Source of the DNA: an uncultured Blautia sp.
Lineage (GTDB): Bacteria > Bacillota_A > Clostridia > Lachnospirales > Lachnospiraceae
Assembly (NCBI GenBank): GCA_905209435.1
Contig: CAJLTE010000061.1
Coordinates: forward strand, 1-20,008
Direction of reading: 5' to 3'
Length of the DNA: 20,008 nucleotides
The translations under genes and the position numbers were made by a program. The notes beneath the pieces were generated by a model that saw only the letters and a list, made by a program, of their open reading frames with translations, made no database searches and was not told where the DNA came from. Below, piece after piece: positions 1 through 6,319 of this stretch. Each line of letters begins with the position of its first letter. The first letter of the stretch is position 1.

Positions 1-1
1 A

Positions 2-46
2 GTGACAACACATGTGGAGACAGTTGTAAATCTGAAACGTAAATAA
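2..46 (+). CDS. C-terminal end of RlmD/TrmA-family 23S rRNA (uracil-5-)-methyltransferase (partial)
   Basis: Only the last 14 codons and the TAA stop are in the window. Frame 2 reads VTTHVETVVNLKRK. The string THVETVV is the characteristic C-terminus of the RumA/RlmD/TrmA family, where it follows a D-x-F-P motif that would lie just upstream of the window. The enzyme family transfers methyl from SAM to C5 of uridine in rRNA or tRNA through a catalytic cysteine. The call rests on this short tail plus a strong terminator 70 bases downstream. The competing frame-1 tail ending at 42 (SDNTCGDSCKSET) is a possible alternative but matches no family I recognise. Confidence 0.6.
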   Translation: MTTHVETVVNLKRK

Positions 47-114
47 GCAGTTTTAGTCGAATCAGGCAAGGTCCTGTTTCAATTGAGAATAACTGTTTGA
101 ATAGAAAAAAATAG

Positions 115-162
115 AACTGACTGTGGCTTATGGATTTCTTCCAATCTACAGTCAGTTTTTTT
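115..162 (+). terminator. Rho-independent terminator of the upstream methyltransferase gene
   Basis: A perfect 10-bp stem (AACTGACTGT at 115-124, ACAGTCAGTT at 148-157) is followed by a run of T ending at 162. It closes the partial gene ending at 46. Confidence 0.85.
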
Positions 163-164
163 GC

Positions 165-202
165 AAAACAGGGCGTTTCTGATGATTGGAAATGCCCTGT
201 TT
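165..202 (-). terminator. Probable terminator of the collagen-like gene (minus strand)
   Basis: A 14-bp inverted repeat (166-179 with 189-202, one G-T pair, 9-nt loop) lies just past the minus-strand stop codon at 216-218. On the minus strand the stem runs into TGTTTTGC, a short U-run. It sits back to back with the plus-strand terminator at 115-162, as expected between convergent genes. Confidence 0.55.
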
Positions 203-215
203 CGTGTATAGAGTA

Positions 216-1247
216 TTATGCGGTTGGTGCCTCATAACGGATACCAACTTCACTCCATTGTATCCAGACAGAAGTTCTTGCTCCTTTATTAGAACTAAAA
301 GTGTGGATTTCACATAGTGACCAGAGCTTGGTGTCGGGATCCTGCTGGCGTATTTTGATGCTATGTGATTCCTGCGATTCACTGTACATCAGATCATCAA
401 GTACTGTTCGCGTAGATATGGTGGTGTTATTTAAAGTTTGTGATTCGACAGAACTTCCATTGTAAATGGTTATCCGTCGAATATCCGCAAGAACAGGTGC
501 TGCAGTATTTTTGGCAGCTATGCTGATCCGGATAGAAGTAGAAGAGGTATTCTGATAAGTCAGGATCAGATTTTCAAGGGGAATATTAAGCGTACTGCCT
601 GTTGCAGACAAATCTACATGATATTCATCAAGAGATTTAAACAGGTTTGGTGTTGTAATATCTTCTGTGGAAGTTCTGAAATTCAGTTTATAGCTGAGAG
701 GCGTATCTTCGATAACTGTAATTGCGGGCGTTTCACCGGGATCCCCTTTTTCGCCTTGGATCCCCTGAATGCCCTGTTCTCCCTGAGGCCCAGTCTCGCC
801 TTTTTCGCCCTGAGGCCCAGTTTCACCCTTATCTCCTTTGGGGCCCTGAATGCCCTGTTCTCCTTGAGGCCCAGTTTCACCTTTTTCACCTTGAGGCCCG
901 ATATCCCCTTTAGGTCCTTGTACTCCTTGTTCACCTTGAGGTCCGGGGCAGCCTTTATCTCCTTGAATACCCTGAGGTCCAAGTTCACCCTGGGGACCCT
1001 GCATTCCGACAGGACCCTGTTCACCGATAGGTCCGCGTTCTCCTTTTTCACCACGATCACCTTTTGGCCCAGGAGGCCCTACAGGTCCTGGATCACCCTG
1101 GGGTCCAATGGGCCCTTTATCTCCTTTAGGTCCAATAGGTCCCGGATTACTGAATGCCCTGAGGCCCAATATCTCCGGTATCTTCTTTAGGTCCGATATC
1201 ACCCCGGACACCTTGTGGACCTCTTGGTCCCATAGGACCGGCTGCAC
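216..1247 (-). CDS. Collagen-like protein, main stalk and C-terminal domain (frame-shifted part)
   Basis: The open frame runs from 1247, but its first 33 residues are the wrong frame of the collagen DNA. The genuine sequence begins at codon 1148 (NPGPIGPKG). It has about 46 consecutive Gly-X-Y triplets rich in GPQ, GEK, GET and GEQ, then from GDPGET a non-repetitive domain of about 165 residues starting [10 protein letters not shown] and ending [10 protein letters not shown]. That domain is rich in Ser/Thr and alternating hydrophobics, as in the beta-rich C-terminal trimerisation heads of BclA/C1q-like proteins; the analogy is structural guesswork. No good ribosome site precedes 1247, so separate translation of this part is doubtful. 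Confidence 0.55.
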   Translation of the reverse strand: MQPVLWDQEVHKVSGVISDLKKIPEILGLRAFSNPGPIGPKGDKGPIGPQGDPGPVGPPGPKGDRGEKGERGPIGEQGPVGMQGPQGELGPQGIQGDKGCPGPQGEQGVQGPKGDIGPQGEKGETGPQGEQGIQGPKGDKGETGPQGEKGETGPQGEQGIQGIQGEKGDPGETPAITVIEDTPLSYKLNFRTSTEDITTPNLFKSLDEYHVDLSATGSTLNIPLENLILTYQNTSSTSIRISIAAKNTAAPVLADIRRITIYNGSSVESQTLNNTTISTRTVLDDLMYSESQESHSIKIRQQDPDTKLWSLCEIHTFSSNKGARTSVWIQWSEVGIRYEAPTA

Positions 1248-1380
1248 CCCGGGGATCTACAGGTCCGGGACATCCGGGATCTCCCTTAATACCGCGAGGT
1301 CCCATAGGACCCTGCTCGCCTCTTGAACCCTGTTCACCACGAGGCCCTTCTGGTCCCATAGGTCCGGGCGGTCCCTGTAT
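721..1380. repeat. Gly-X-Y coding repeat tract
   Basis: The collagen region is a degenerate 9-bp periodic repeat. The stretch of roughly 760-900 holds near-identical longer units coding [18 protein letters not shown] twice, separated by GPKGDKGET. This repetition makes the locus prone to slippage and explains the spurious plus-strand open frames across it. Confidence 0.8.
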
Positions 1381-1449
1381 TGTAACGTAAGTGCCGCAGG
1401 CACCACAGCCACTGCAGCAATTTCTGGATTTATTATTTGGACAGTTCAT
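1147..1449 (-). CDS. Collagen-like protein, N-terminal fragment
   Basis: The 100-residue frame starts [19 protein letters not shown], with six cysteines in its first 18 residues, then YVTIQ and Gly-X-Y triplets from about residue 26 to its stop. There is no hydrophobic signal peptide, which fits a spore-coat or exosporium-type protein loaded from the mother cell rather than a Sec substrate (inference). The ATG at 1447-1449 is preceded by AGGT about 11 bases upstream, a modest ribosome site. The frame ends early at the frameshift (1149/1150), so alone it lacks most of the collagen stalk and the whole C-terminal domain. Confidence 0.6.
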   Translation of the reverse strand: MNCPNNKSRNCCSGCGACGTYVTIQGPPGPMGPEGPRGEQGSRGEQGPMGPRGIKGDPGCPGPVDPRGAAGPMGPRGPQGVRGDIGPKEDTGDIGPQGIQ

Positions 1450-1482
1450 AATAAAATTACCTGCATAAATCGAATTTACTTA

Positions 1483-1491
1483 TATATTATG
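1483..1491 (-). promoter_or_regulatory. Possible -10 element of the collagen-like gene
   Basis: On the minus strand CATAATATA fits the CATANNNTA -10 pattern of the sporulation factors SigK/SigE. It also contains CATAAT, a fair SigA -10. No convincing -35 of either type is seen at the right distance, so factor assignment is open. Confidence 0.3.
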
Positions 1492-1629
1492 CAGAAATGC
1501 GGAGTATGACTAAAAGATACAGAGCTACTTTTAAGTGAGTATAACGGACAGATTTTGTTCCTGATATCAGCATATTTTTGTGGAAAAAAATGAGTCAATT
1601 AGATGTTAAGAATCTGTAATATAATGGGA

Positions 1630-1658
1630 TTGACAATAGTATGATTTCGTACTATACT
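1630..1658 (+). promoter_or_regulatory. SigA promoter of the MarR-MATE operon
   Basis: TTGACA at 1630-1635 and TATACT at 1653-1658 are separated by exactly 17 bp. The MarR start codon is 39 bases downstream of the -10. Confidence 0.85.
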
Positions 1659-1679
1659 GCAATGGTACGAAATCATACT
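1638..1679. promoter_or_regulatory. Operator pair flanking the -10 box (MarR autoregulation)
   Basis: AGTATGATTTCGTAC (1638-1652) and GTACGAAATCATACT (1665-1679) form a perfect 15-bp inverted repeat whose 12-bp centre is the -10 box. Each arm is also an imperfect 14-bp palindrome of form GTAyGAwwTCrTAC, so the site can hold two regulator dimers, one over the spacer and one at the start of transcription. The most likely ligand is the MarR protein encoded immediately downstream. Confidence 0.7.
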
Positions 1680-1696
1680 TTGAAAGGATAGAAAAT

Positions 1697-2134
1697 ATGC
1701 CAGATAAACTTCATGATAAAGTTCACAGAATAAACTGCCTGACCGAAGAGGTTGATTCTCTGTATCATCAGGCAGCATTGAGACTTGGGGTATCGGACAG
1801 TGTTCTGTTTGTTCTTTATATGCTTCACATCAATGGTGAAAAATGTCTCCTCTATGATACTTATAAAGAATCCGGCATCAGCAAGCAGACGATTAACTCC
1901 GCAGTGCGAAAACTGGAGAACGAGGGCATTGTATATCTCGAAAAGCATAACGGAAAATCTAAGATTGTATGCCTTACTGAGAAAGGGAAAAATTATGTTG
2001 GTCAGACTGCAGCGAAACTTGCAGAGGCAGAGTGTCAGGCATTTAGTGATTGGAGTGAGGAAGAAATTGATATGTATCTGCAGCTGATCATGAAACATGA
2101 TACTTCATTGAGAAGACAGATTGAGAAATTATAA
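1697..2134 (+). CDS. MarR-family transcriptional regulator
   Basis: A 145-residue protein, the usual MarR length, with a winged helix at about residues 30-95. The recognition-helix region is SGISKQTINSAVRKLENEG and the wing is LEKHNGKSKIVCLTEKGK. The flanking N- and C-terminal helices would form the dimer interface. The ATG at 1697 has AAAGGA at 1683-1688. It lies first in a two-gene operon with a MATE pump, and its promoter is embedded in a two-part inverted repeat. By analogy with the MepR-MepA pair of Staphylococcus, it probably represses itself and the pump until a drug or toxic ligand binds. The ligand is unknown. Confidence 0.9.
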   Translation: MPDKLHDKVHRINCLTEEVDSLYHQAALRLGVSDSVLFVLYMLHINGEKCLLYDTYKESGISKQTINSAVRKLENEGIVYLEKHNGKSKIVCLTEKGKNYVGQTAAKLAEAECQAFSDWSEEEIDMYLQLIMKHDTSLRRQIEKL

Positions 2135-2138
2135 ATAT

Positions 2139-2143
2139 GGAGG
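2139..2143 (+). promoter_or_regulatory. Ribosome binding site that sets the MATE start
   Basis: GGAGG lies 5 bases before the ATG at 2149 and overlaps the in-frame ATG at 2137. The start at 2149 is therefore preferred over 2137. Confidence 0.7.
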
Positions 2144-2148
2144 AAAAA

Positions 2149-3486
2149 ATGAGTCAGAAAATACAGCTTTCGGATCATTTCGGATACCGACGTCTGATCC
2201 GCTTTACGATTCCGTCGATTCTGATGATGATCTTTACATCAATTTATGGCGTAGTTGACGGTTTTTTCGTTTCAAACTTCGTTGGAAAAACGCCGTTTGC
2301 AGCAGTCAACTTCATTATGCCGTTTCTTATGGTGACCGGCGCTTTGGGATTTATGTTCGGAACCGGAGGCAGTGCCTATATCGCAAAGATTATGGGAGAG
2401 GGCAAGAAAGAAAAAGCGCAGAAAATCTTTTCACTTCTGATTACTGCTACATTCATCTGCGGTATTGTGGTTGCCGTTATTAGCATGATCTTTTTAAGAC
2501 CGATCGCTATTTTCCTGGGTGCAGAAGGTGAGATGCTTGAAAACTGCGTATTATATGGAAGAATTCTTCTGGTAGCATTACCATTTCTGATGCTGCAGTA
2601 TGCGTTTACCAGTCTGGCAGTCACAGCAGAGAAGCCAAAGCTTGGACTGATCCTGACAGTTACAGCAGGTGTGCTGAATATGACAGGCGATGCTCTTTTC
2701 ATGGGCGTATTCAAATGGGGAATCGCCGGTGCAGCACTTGCATCTGCGATGGGGCAGATCGTAGGTGGAATTGTACCGCTGATCTATTTTTCCAGAAAGA
2801 ACTCAAGTCTGTTGAGACTCTGCAGGCCGGAATGGGATGGCAGAGCACTTGTCAGAATCTGTATCAATGGTTCTTCAGAACTTATGAGCAATATTTCCAT
2901 GTCCATCGTCGGTATGCTTTACAATACTCAGCTTATGAAATATGCAGGTGAAAATGGTGTTGCGGCATATGGTACGATTATGTATGTTAACTTTATTTTT
3001 GTGGCAATTTTTGTAGGATACGCAACAGGAGTAGCACCGGTAGTCAGCTATCATTATGGAGCTGGAAATACAAAAGAACTCAATGGTTTGCTGAAGAAGA
3101 GTATCTCACTGATCCTGGTCACATCAGTAGTCATGTTCACAGCAGCAAGACTTCTGGCCAAACCACTTGCGACAATCTATGTAGGATACGATGCAGAACT
3201 TTTGGAAATGACAGTACATGGATTCTACATTTACTCTATTTCCTTTATTTTTGCAGGAATGGCAATCTTCAGTTCTGCATTCTTTACAGCACTGAACGAT
3301 GGCCTGACATCAGCGATTATCTCATTCCTGAGAACTCTGCTGTTTGAGAGTGCATCCGTTATGCTCCTGCCATTAATCTTGGGACTCAATGGAATCTGGT
3401 ATTCTATTGTTGTAGCGGAATTTATGGCAGTAGTTGTTGGTATGATATTCCTTGTGGCGAAACGAAAGAGATATAGATACTGGTAG
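2149..3486 (+). CDS. MATE-family multidrug efflux transporter
   Basis: About 445 residues starting MSQKIQLSDHFGY, the usual MATE length, with roughly twelve hydrophobic segments in two halves. MATE landmarks include the first-helix region TIPSILMMIFTSIYGVVDGFFVS and the loop GTGGSAYIAKIMGEGKKEKA after helix 2-3. Related loop sequence recurs in the second half (APVVSYHYGAGNTKEL). The family exports cationic drugs or metabolites across the cytoplasmic membrane in exchange for Na+ or H+. The gene begins 14 bases after the MarR stop, so the two are co-transcribed and the pump is presumably induced by the MarR ligand. The substrate cannot be read from sequence. Confidence 0.92.
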   Translation: MSQKIQLSDHFGYRRLIRFTIPSILMMIFTSIYGVVDGFFVSNFVGKTPFAAVNFIMPFLMVTGALGFMFGTGGSAYIAKIMGEGKKEKAQKIFSLLITATFICGIVVAVISMIFLRPIAIFLGAEGEMLENCVLYGRILLVALPFLMLQYAFTSLAVTAEKPKLGLILTVTAGVLNMTGDALFMGVFKWGIAGAALASAMGQIVGGIVPLIYFSRKNSSLLRLCRPEWDGRALVRICINGSSELMSNISMSIVGMLYNTQLMKYAGENGVAAYGTIMYVNFIFVAIFVGYATGVAPVVSYHYGAGNTKELNGLLKKSISLILVTSVVMFTAARLLAKPLATIYVGYDAELLEMTVHGFYIYSISFIFAGMAIFSSAFFTALNDGLTSAIISFLRTLLFESASVMLLPLILGLNGIWYSIVVAEFMAVVVGMIFLVAKRKRYRYW

Positions 3487-3491
3487 TAATG

Positions 3492-3534
3492 AAAGAGTAT
3501 TTGGATTTTTTTATATAATCCGAGTACTCTTTTT
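3492..3534 (+). terminator. Terminator of the MarR-MATE operon
   Basis: An AGAGTA/TACTCT lower stem and GGATT/AATCC upper stem, separated by a small internal loop, are followed by five T. It begins a few bases after the MATE stop. Confidence 0.7.
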
Positions 3535-3658
3535 GTATTCCGGGAGCTCTCCGGGCGGAAGTGTACTGCGTTGGAGAAGAATTATGTCGCTGAAGTGGCC
3601 CGTCGCAGGCGAGAATGCTGTCTGCAGGTTTCTTTTATATAAATATTATTATAGTTAC

Positions 3659-3687
3659 TTGACAATGAACAAAAACAGAGTTATGTT
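3659..3687 (+). promoter_or_regulatory. Promoter of the TetR gene
   Basis: TTGACA at 3659-3664 and TATGTT at 3682-3687 have a 17-bp spacer. The -10 abuts the palindrome at 3689-3714. Confidence 0.7.
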
Positions 3688-3688
3688 T

Positions 3689-3714
3689 ATAACAGTGTTA
3701 CATAACACTGTTAT
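3689..3714. promoter_or_regulatory. TetR operator (26-bp palindrome)
   Basis: A perfect inverted repeat has arms ATAACAGTGTTA and TAACACTGTTAT around a CA centre. It lies between the -10 box and the GGAGGG ribosome site of the TetR gene, the classic position for autorepression. Confidence 0.75.
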
Positions 3715-3725
3715 GGAGGGCGAAA

Positions 3726-4358
3726 ATGACAAAACCAGTAGAAGGAGTTTCAGAGAAAATCCTGGCATGTGCGAAAGAGGAATTTCTTGAAAAAGGATAC
3801 TCAGATGCTTCTCTGCGTACCATTGCAGCGAAAGCAGATACAACAACAGGTTCTATTTATTCCAGATTTGGAGGAAAAGAGGGATTGTTCAGTGCGATCG
3901 TAAAGCCGGTGGCAGAAGAGTTTACTGATATCTTTCTGAAATACCAGCAGAATTTCCACAACATGGATGCTGACAAACAGGCAAATTCCCTGTCTGAATA
4001 TAGTTCCTCCGGAATGATGGAGCTGTTGGAATATATGTATGAACATTTTGAGGAATTCCAGCTTCTTCTGGATGCTTCCTATGGAACAAAATTTCAGAAC
4101 TTTGTAGAACATCTGGCAGAAATTGAGACAGAGTATACCTATAAATTTATGAATGCTTTGCAGGCTCAGGATGGAGATGCGAACAAGAGTACTCAGAAAG
4201 TTCCGGAAGAATTTATCCATATCATGACCCGGGCGCGCTTCGAAAGTTTTTTTGAAGTGATCCGACATAAGATGGAGAAGGAAGCGGCAGTTCAGTACAT
4301 AGAATTGCAGGAGAAATTTCATTATAATGGATGGAAATCCATTCTGGACTTCGAATAA
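3726..4358 (+). CDS. TetR/AcrR-family transcriptional regulator
   Basis: A 210-residue protein. The N-terminal helix-turn-helix spans about residues 8-55: ILACAKEEFLEKGYSDASLR, then a recognition region with TTTGSIYSRFGGKEGLF, typical TetR wording. The C-terminal two thirds are helical and poorly conserved, as expected for a ligand pocket. GGAGGG at 3715-3720 lies 5 bases before the start. A strong terminator separates it from the ABC genes downstream, so it is probably its own unit acting on them in trans. Its own promoter palindrome is not repeated before the ABC genes, so control of the transporter by this protein is plausible but not shown. Confidence 0.9.
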   Translation: MTKPVEGVSEKILACAKEEFLEKGYSDASLRTIAAKADTTTGSIYSRFGGKEGLFSAIVKPVAEEFTDIFLKYQQNFHNMDADKQANSLSEYSSSGMMELLEYMYEHFEEFQLLLDASYGTKFQNFVEHLAEIETEYTYKFMNALQAQDGDANKSTQKVPEEFIHIMTRARFESFFEVIRHKMEKEAAVQYIELQEKFHYNGWKSILDFE

Positions 4359-4366
4359 CAAAATAA

Positions 4367-4411
4367 AAAAGACTGCTTATTTTGCAACAGAAAAGAAAGC
4401 AGTCTTTTCTT
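4367..4411 (+). terminator. Terminator of the TetR gene
   Basis: A perfect 12-bp stem, AAAAGACTGCTT (4367-4378) with AAGCAGTCTTTT (4397-4408), carries a T-rich 3' arm. The A-rich 5' flank could make it bidirectional. Confidence 0.8.
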
Positions 4412-4422
4412 AAAAATACAGG

Positions 4423-4456
4423 TTAGTTAAAACTAATTGACTAATATTTCTCAATT
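4423..4456. promoter_or_regulatory. Possible operator region upstream of the ABC genes
   Basis: TTAGTT-AA-AACTAA (4423-4436) is a 14-bp palindrome. It is followed by a second inverted repeat, AATTGA (4435-4440) with TCAATT (4451-4456). TTGACT at 4437-4442 could be a -35, but no good -10 follows at 17 bp. It resembles MarR- or TetR-type operators in form only. Confidence 0.4.
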
Positions 4457-4560
4457 AACAATCGCCTTGATAAACAGAATTTCAGATACAGATGTTATGT
4501 AATGATCGCAATTCAGAAAACAGAAACTTTTCTGAGAGAAAAAGAGAAGGGAGGAAAGTC

Positions 4561-6318
4561 ATGAAGAAGCAAAATTCAATCTCACGACTTTTTGAGTATG
4601 CAGGAAACTTTCGTTATCTGACGATTGCATCCTGGGTGCTCTCAGTGATCAGTGCATGGATCGCGCTGGTTCCATTCTATTATATCTGGAGGATCATCAA
4701 AGCAATTCTGGAAGCAGCGCCGGACTACACTCAGGCACAGAATCTGTCTGCATACGGATGGAAAGCATTAGGCGCAGCATTGTTATCTATGATCATCTAT
4801 GTAGCAGCCCTGATGTGCTCACATATTGCAGCATTTCGCGTACAGGCTGACATGCGTTCTAAGATGATGCATCACATCGTGACACTGCCAATGGGCGCGT
4901 TGGATAAAGATGGAAGTGGAAAGATCCGCAAGATCGTCAGTGAATCCAGTGCAGCCACAGAAACCTATCTGGCACACCAGTTACCGGATCAGGCAGGAGC
5001 CTATGCCACACCGGTAGGACTGCTGGTTTTGCTCCTGGTATTTGACTGGAGGCTTGGCCTCTTAAGCCTTGTCCCTGTAGTGCTTGCATTCCTTATCATG
5101 GGAAGCATGACCGGTAAGAAAATGGAAAAGAAAATGAAAGAATATCAGAACGCTCTGGAGGAAATGTCCAGCGAAGCGGTGGAATACGTTCGCGGTATCC
5201 CTGTTGTAAAGACATTCGGGCAGTCCGTTTTCTCATTCAAACGTTTTCAGGCTTCTATTAAGAACTATGAAAAATGGACCATTTCCTATACAAAAGACAT
5301 GAGAATGCCGATGGTATTCTATACAACCATTATTAATGCAGTATTCTCGGTATTGATCGCTGCAGCATTTTTCTTTACACAAAGCGATGCATTTCTTCTG
5401 AACTTACTGTTTTACATTATCATCACACCAATCATTACGGTGACTTTGAACAAGATCATGTTTGCCAGTGAAAACAAGATGATTGTAGGCGATGCTCTTG
5501 AACGAGTTGACAGCATTCTGGATCGTCAGCCACTTCCGGAGGCCACTCAGAAAAAAGATCTCAGGGACAAATCGATAATCTTTGACAACGTGTCTTTCCG
5601 TTACGAAGGAGCTGCCAAAGATGCTGTTCATCAGATCACCCTTACGATCAAAGACGGTGAACATGTAGCATTCGTAGGTCCGTCCGGCGGTGGAAAAACA
5701 ACACTTGCCAGTCTGGCAGCCCATTTCTTTGACACTACAGAAGGAACGGTCCGCATTGGTGGTGTGGATGTAAAAGACATCCCGTCCGCAGACCTGATGA
5801 ATCTGGTATCTTTCGTATTCCAGGACAGTAAACTTCTCAAGATGTCAATTTTTGAAAACGTTCGAATGGGAAGAAAAGATGCCACAAGAGAAGAAGTTCT
5901 GCAGGCATTAAAAGATGCGCAGTGTCAGGACATTATCGACAAACTCCCGAATGGGATTGATACTGTGATCGGAAGCAAAGGAACCTATGTATCCGGCGGT
6001 GAAGCACAGCGGCTTTCCATTGCAAGAGCCATGCTGAAGAATGCTCCGATTCTGATCCTTGACGAGGCAACTGCCTTTGCGGATCCGGATAATGAAGCAA
6101 AAGTGCAGCAGGCTTTTTCCAGACTTTCTGAGGGAAAAACAGTGATTATGATCGCACACAGACTCTCCTCCGTAAGCGATGCAGACTGCATCTGTGTACT
6201 GAAAGACGGTCAGATCGCAGAGAACGGAACCCACGAGGCACTCCTTTCCCAGAAGGGAATCTATGCTCATATGTGGGAAGAATATAATAAATCTGTCTGC
6301 TGGAAGGTAGGTGTATGA
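4561..6318 (+). CDS. ABC transporter, fused permease/ATPase subunit 1
   Basis: 585 residues from the ATG at 4561, chosen because GGGAGG lies at 4549-4554; an in-frame ATG at 4492 has no such site. An N-terminal six-helix exporter-fold domain (about 15-320) precedes an ATPase domain with Walker A GPSGGGKTT (from about 373), Q-loop FQDSKLL, signature VSGGEAQR (about 477), Walker B ILILDE with catalytic Glu502, and H-loop His533. The D-loop reads AFADPDN instead of the usual ASLD or SALD, a wording I associate tentatively with the YbtPQ/IrtAB siderophore-linked group. It pairs with the next gene to form a heterodimer. Direction of transport and substrate (drug, peptide or siderophore) are not determined. 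Confidence 0.9.
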   Translation: MKKQNSISRLFEYAGNFRYLTIASWVLSVISAWIALVPFYYIWRIIKAILEAAPDYTQAQNLSAYGWKALGAALLSMIIYVAALMCSHIAAFRVQADMRSKMMHHIVTLPMGALDKDGSGKIRKIVSESSAATETYLAHQLPDQAGAYATPVGLLVLLLVFDWRLGLLSLVPVVLAFLIMGSMTGKKMEKKMKEYQNALEEMSSEAVEYVRGIPVVKTFGQSVFSFKRFQASIKNYEKWTISYTKDMRMPMVFYTTIINAVFSVLIAAAFFFTQSDAFLLNLLFYIIITPIITVTLNKIMFASENKMIVGDALERVDSILDRQPLPEATQKKDLRDKSIIFDNVSFRYEGAAKDAVHQITLTIKDGEHVAFVGPSGGGKTTLASLAAHFFDTTEGTVRIGGVDVKDIPSADLMNLVSFVFQDSKLLKMSIFENVRMGRKDATREEVLQALKDAQCQDIIDKLPNGIDTVIGSKGTYVSGGEAQRLSIARAMLKNAPILILDEATAFADPDNEAKVQQAFSRLSEGKTVIMIAHRLSSVSDADCICVLKDGQIAENGTHEALLSQKGIYAHMWEEYNKSVCWKVGV

Positions 6319-6319
6319 T

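Larger units (their letters stand above)
216..1449 (-). pseudogene. Collagen-like surface/spore protein gene, split by a frameshift
   Basis: One gene appears split into two overlapping frames. The first (1449 to 1147) opens with a Cys-rich leader and about 25 Gly-X-Y triplets, then hits TAA. The second frame continues without a gap from codon 1148 with about 46 perfect Gly-X-Y triplets and a roughly 165-residue C-terminal domain. At the junction the first frame reads GGC ATT CAG, then a single T, then AAT CCG GGA. Restoring GG before that T gives Gly-Ile-Gln-Gly-Asn-Pro-Gly, an unbroken collagen register. Two other triplets in the first part have lost Gly (GPV-DPR near 1255, GPK-EDT near 1180). 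The product would be a trimeric collagen-like filament like the BclA-type proteins of clostridial spores or surfaces; that placement is inferred. Decay, phase variation and sequencing error all remain possible. Confidence 0.7.

Noticed and set aside
618..1190. Long plus-strand open frame antisense to the collagen gene
   Set aside because: It arises from the Gly-X-Y periodicity read in reverse; its residues are low-complexity repeats of Leu/Arg/Ser/Phe and it has no ribosome site.
721..1380. Repeated units as a CRISPR array
   Set aside because: There are no unique spacers; the repeats are 9-bp collagen codon triplets in a clear coding frame.
1620..1625. Extra TATAAT upstream of the MarR promoter
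   Set aside because: No acceptable -35 lies 16-18 bp upstream, while a consensus promoter lies just downstream.
3540..3600. GC-rich CCGGGAGCTCTCCGGG stretch as a hairpin
   Set aside because: The arms do not pair over more than a few bases once aligned, and nothing else marks it.
3452..3790. 112-residue plus-strand open frame between MATE and TetR
   Set aside because: It runs through the MATE terminator, the TetR promoter and operator, and has no family resemblance.
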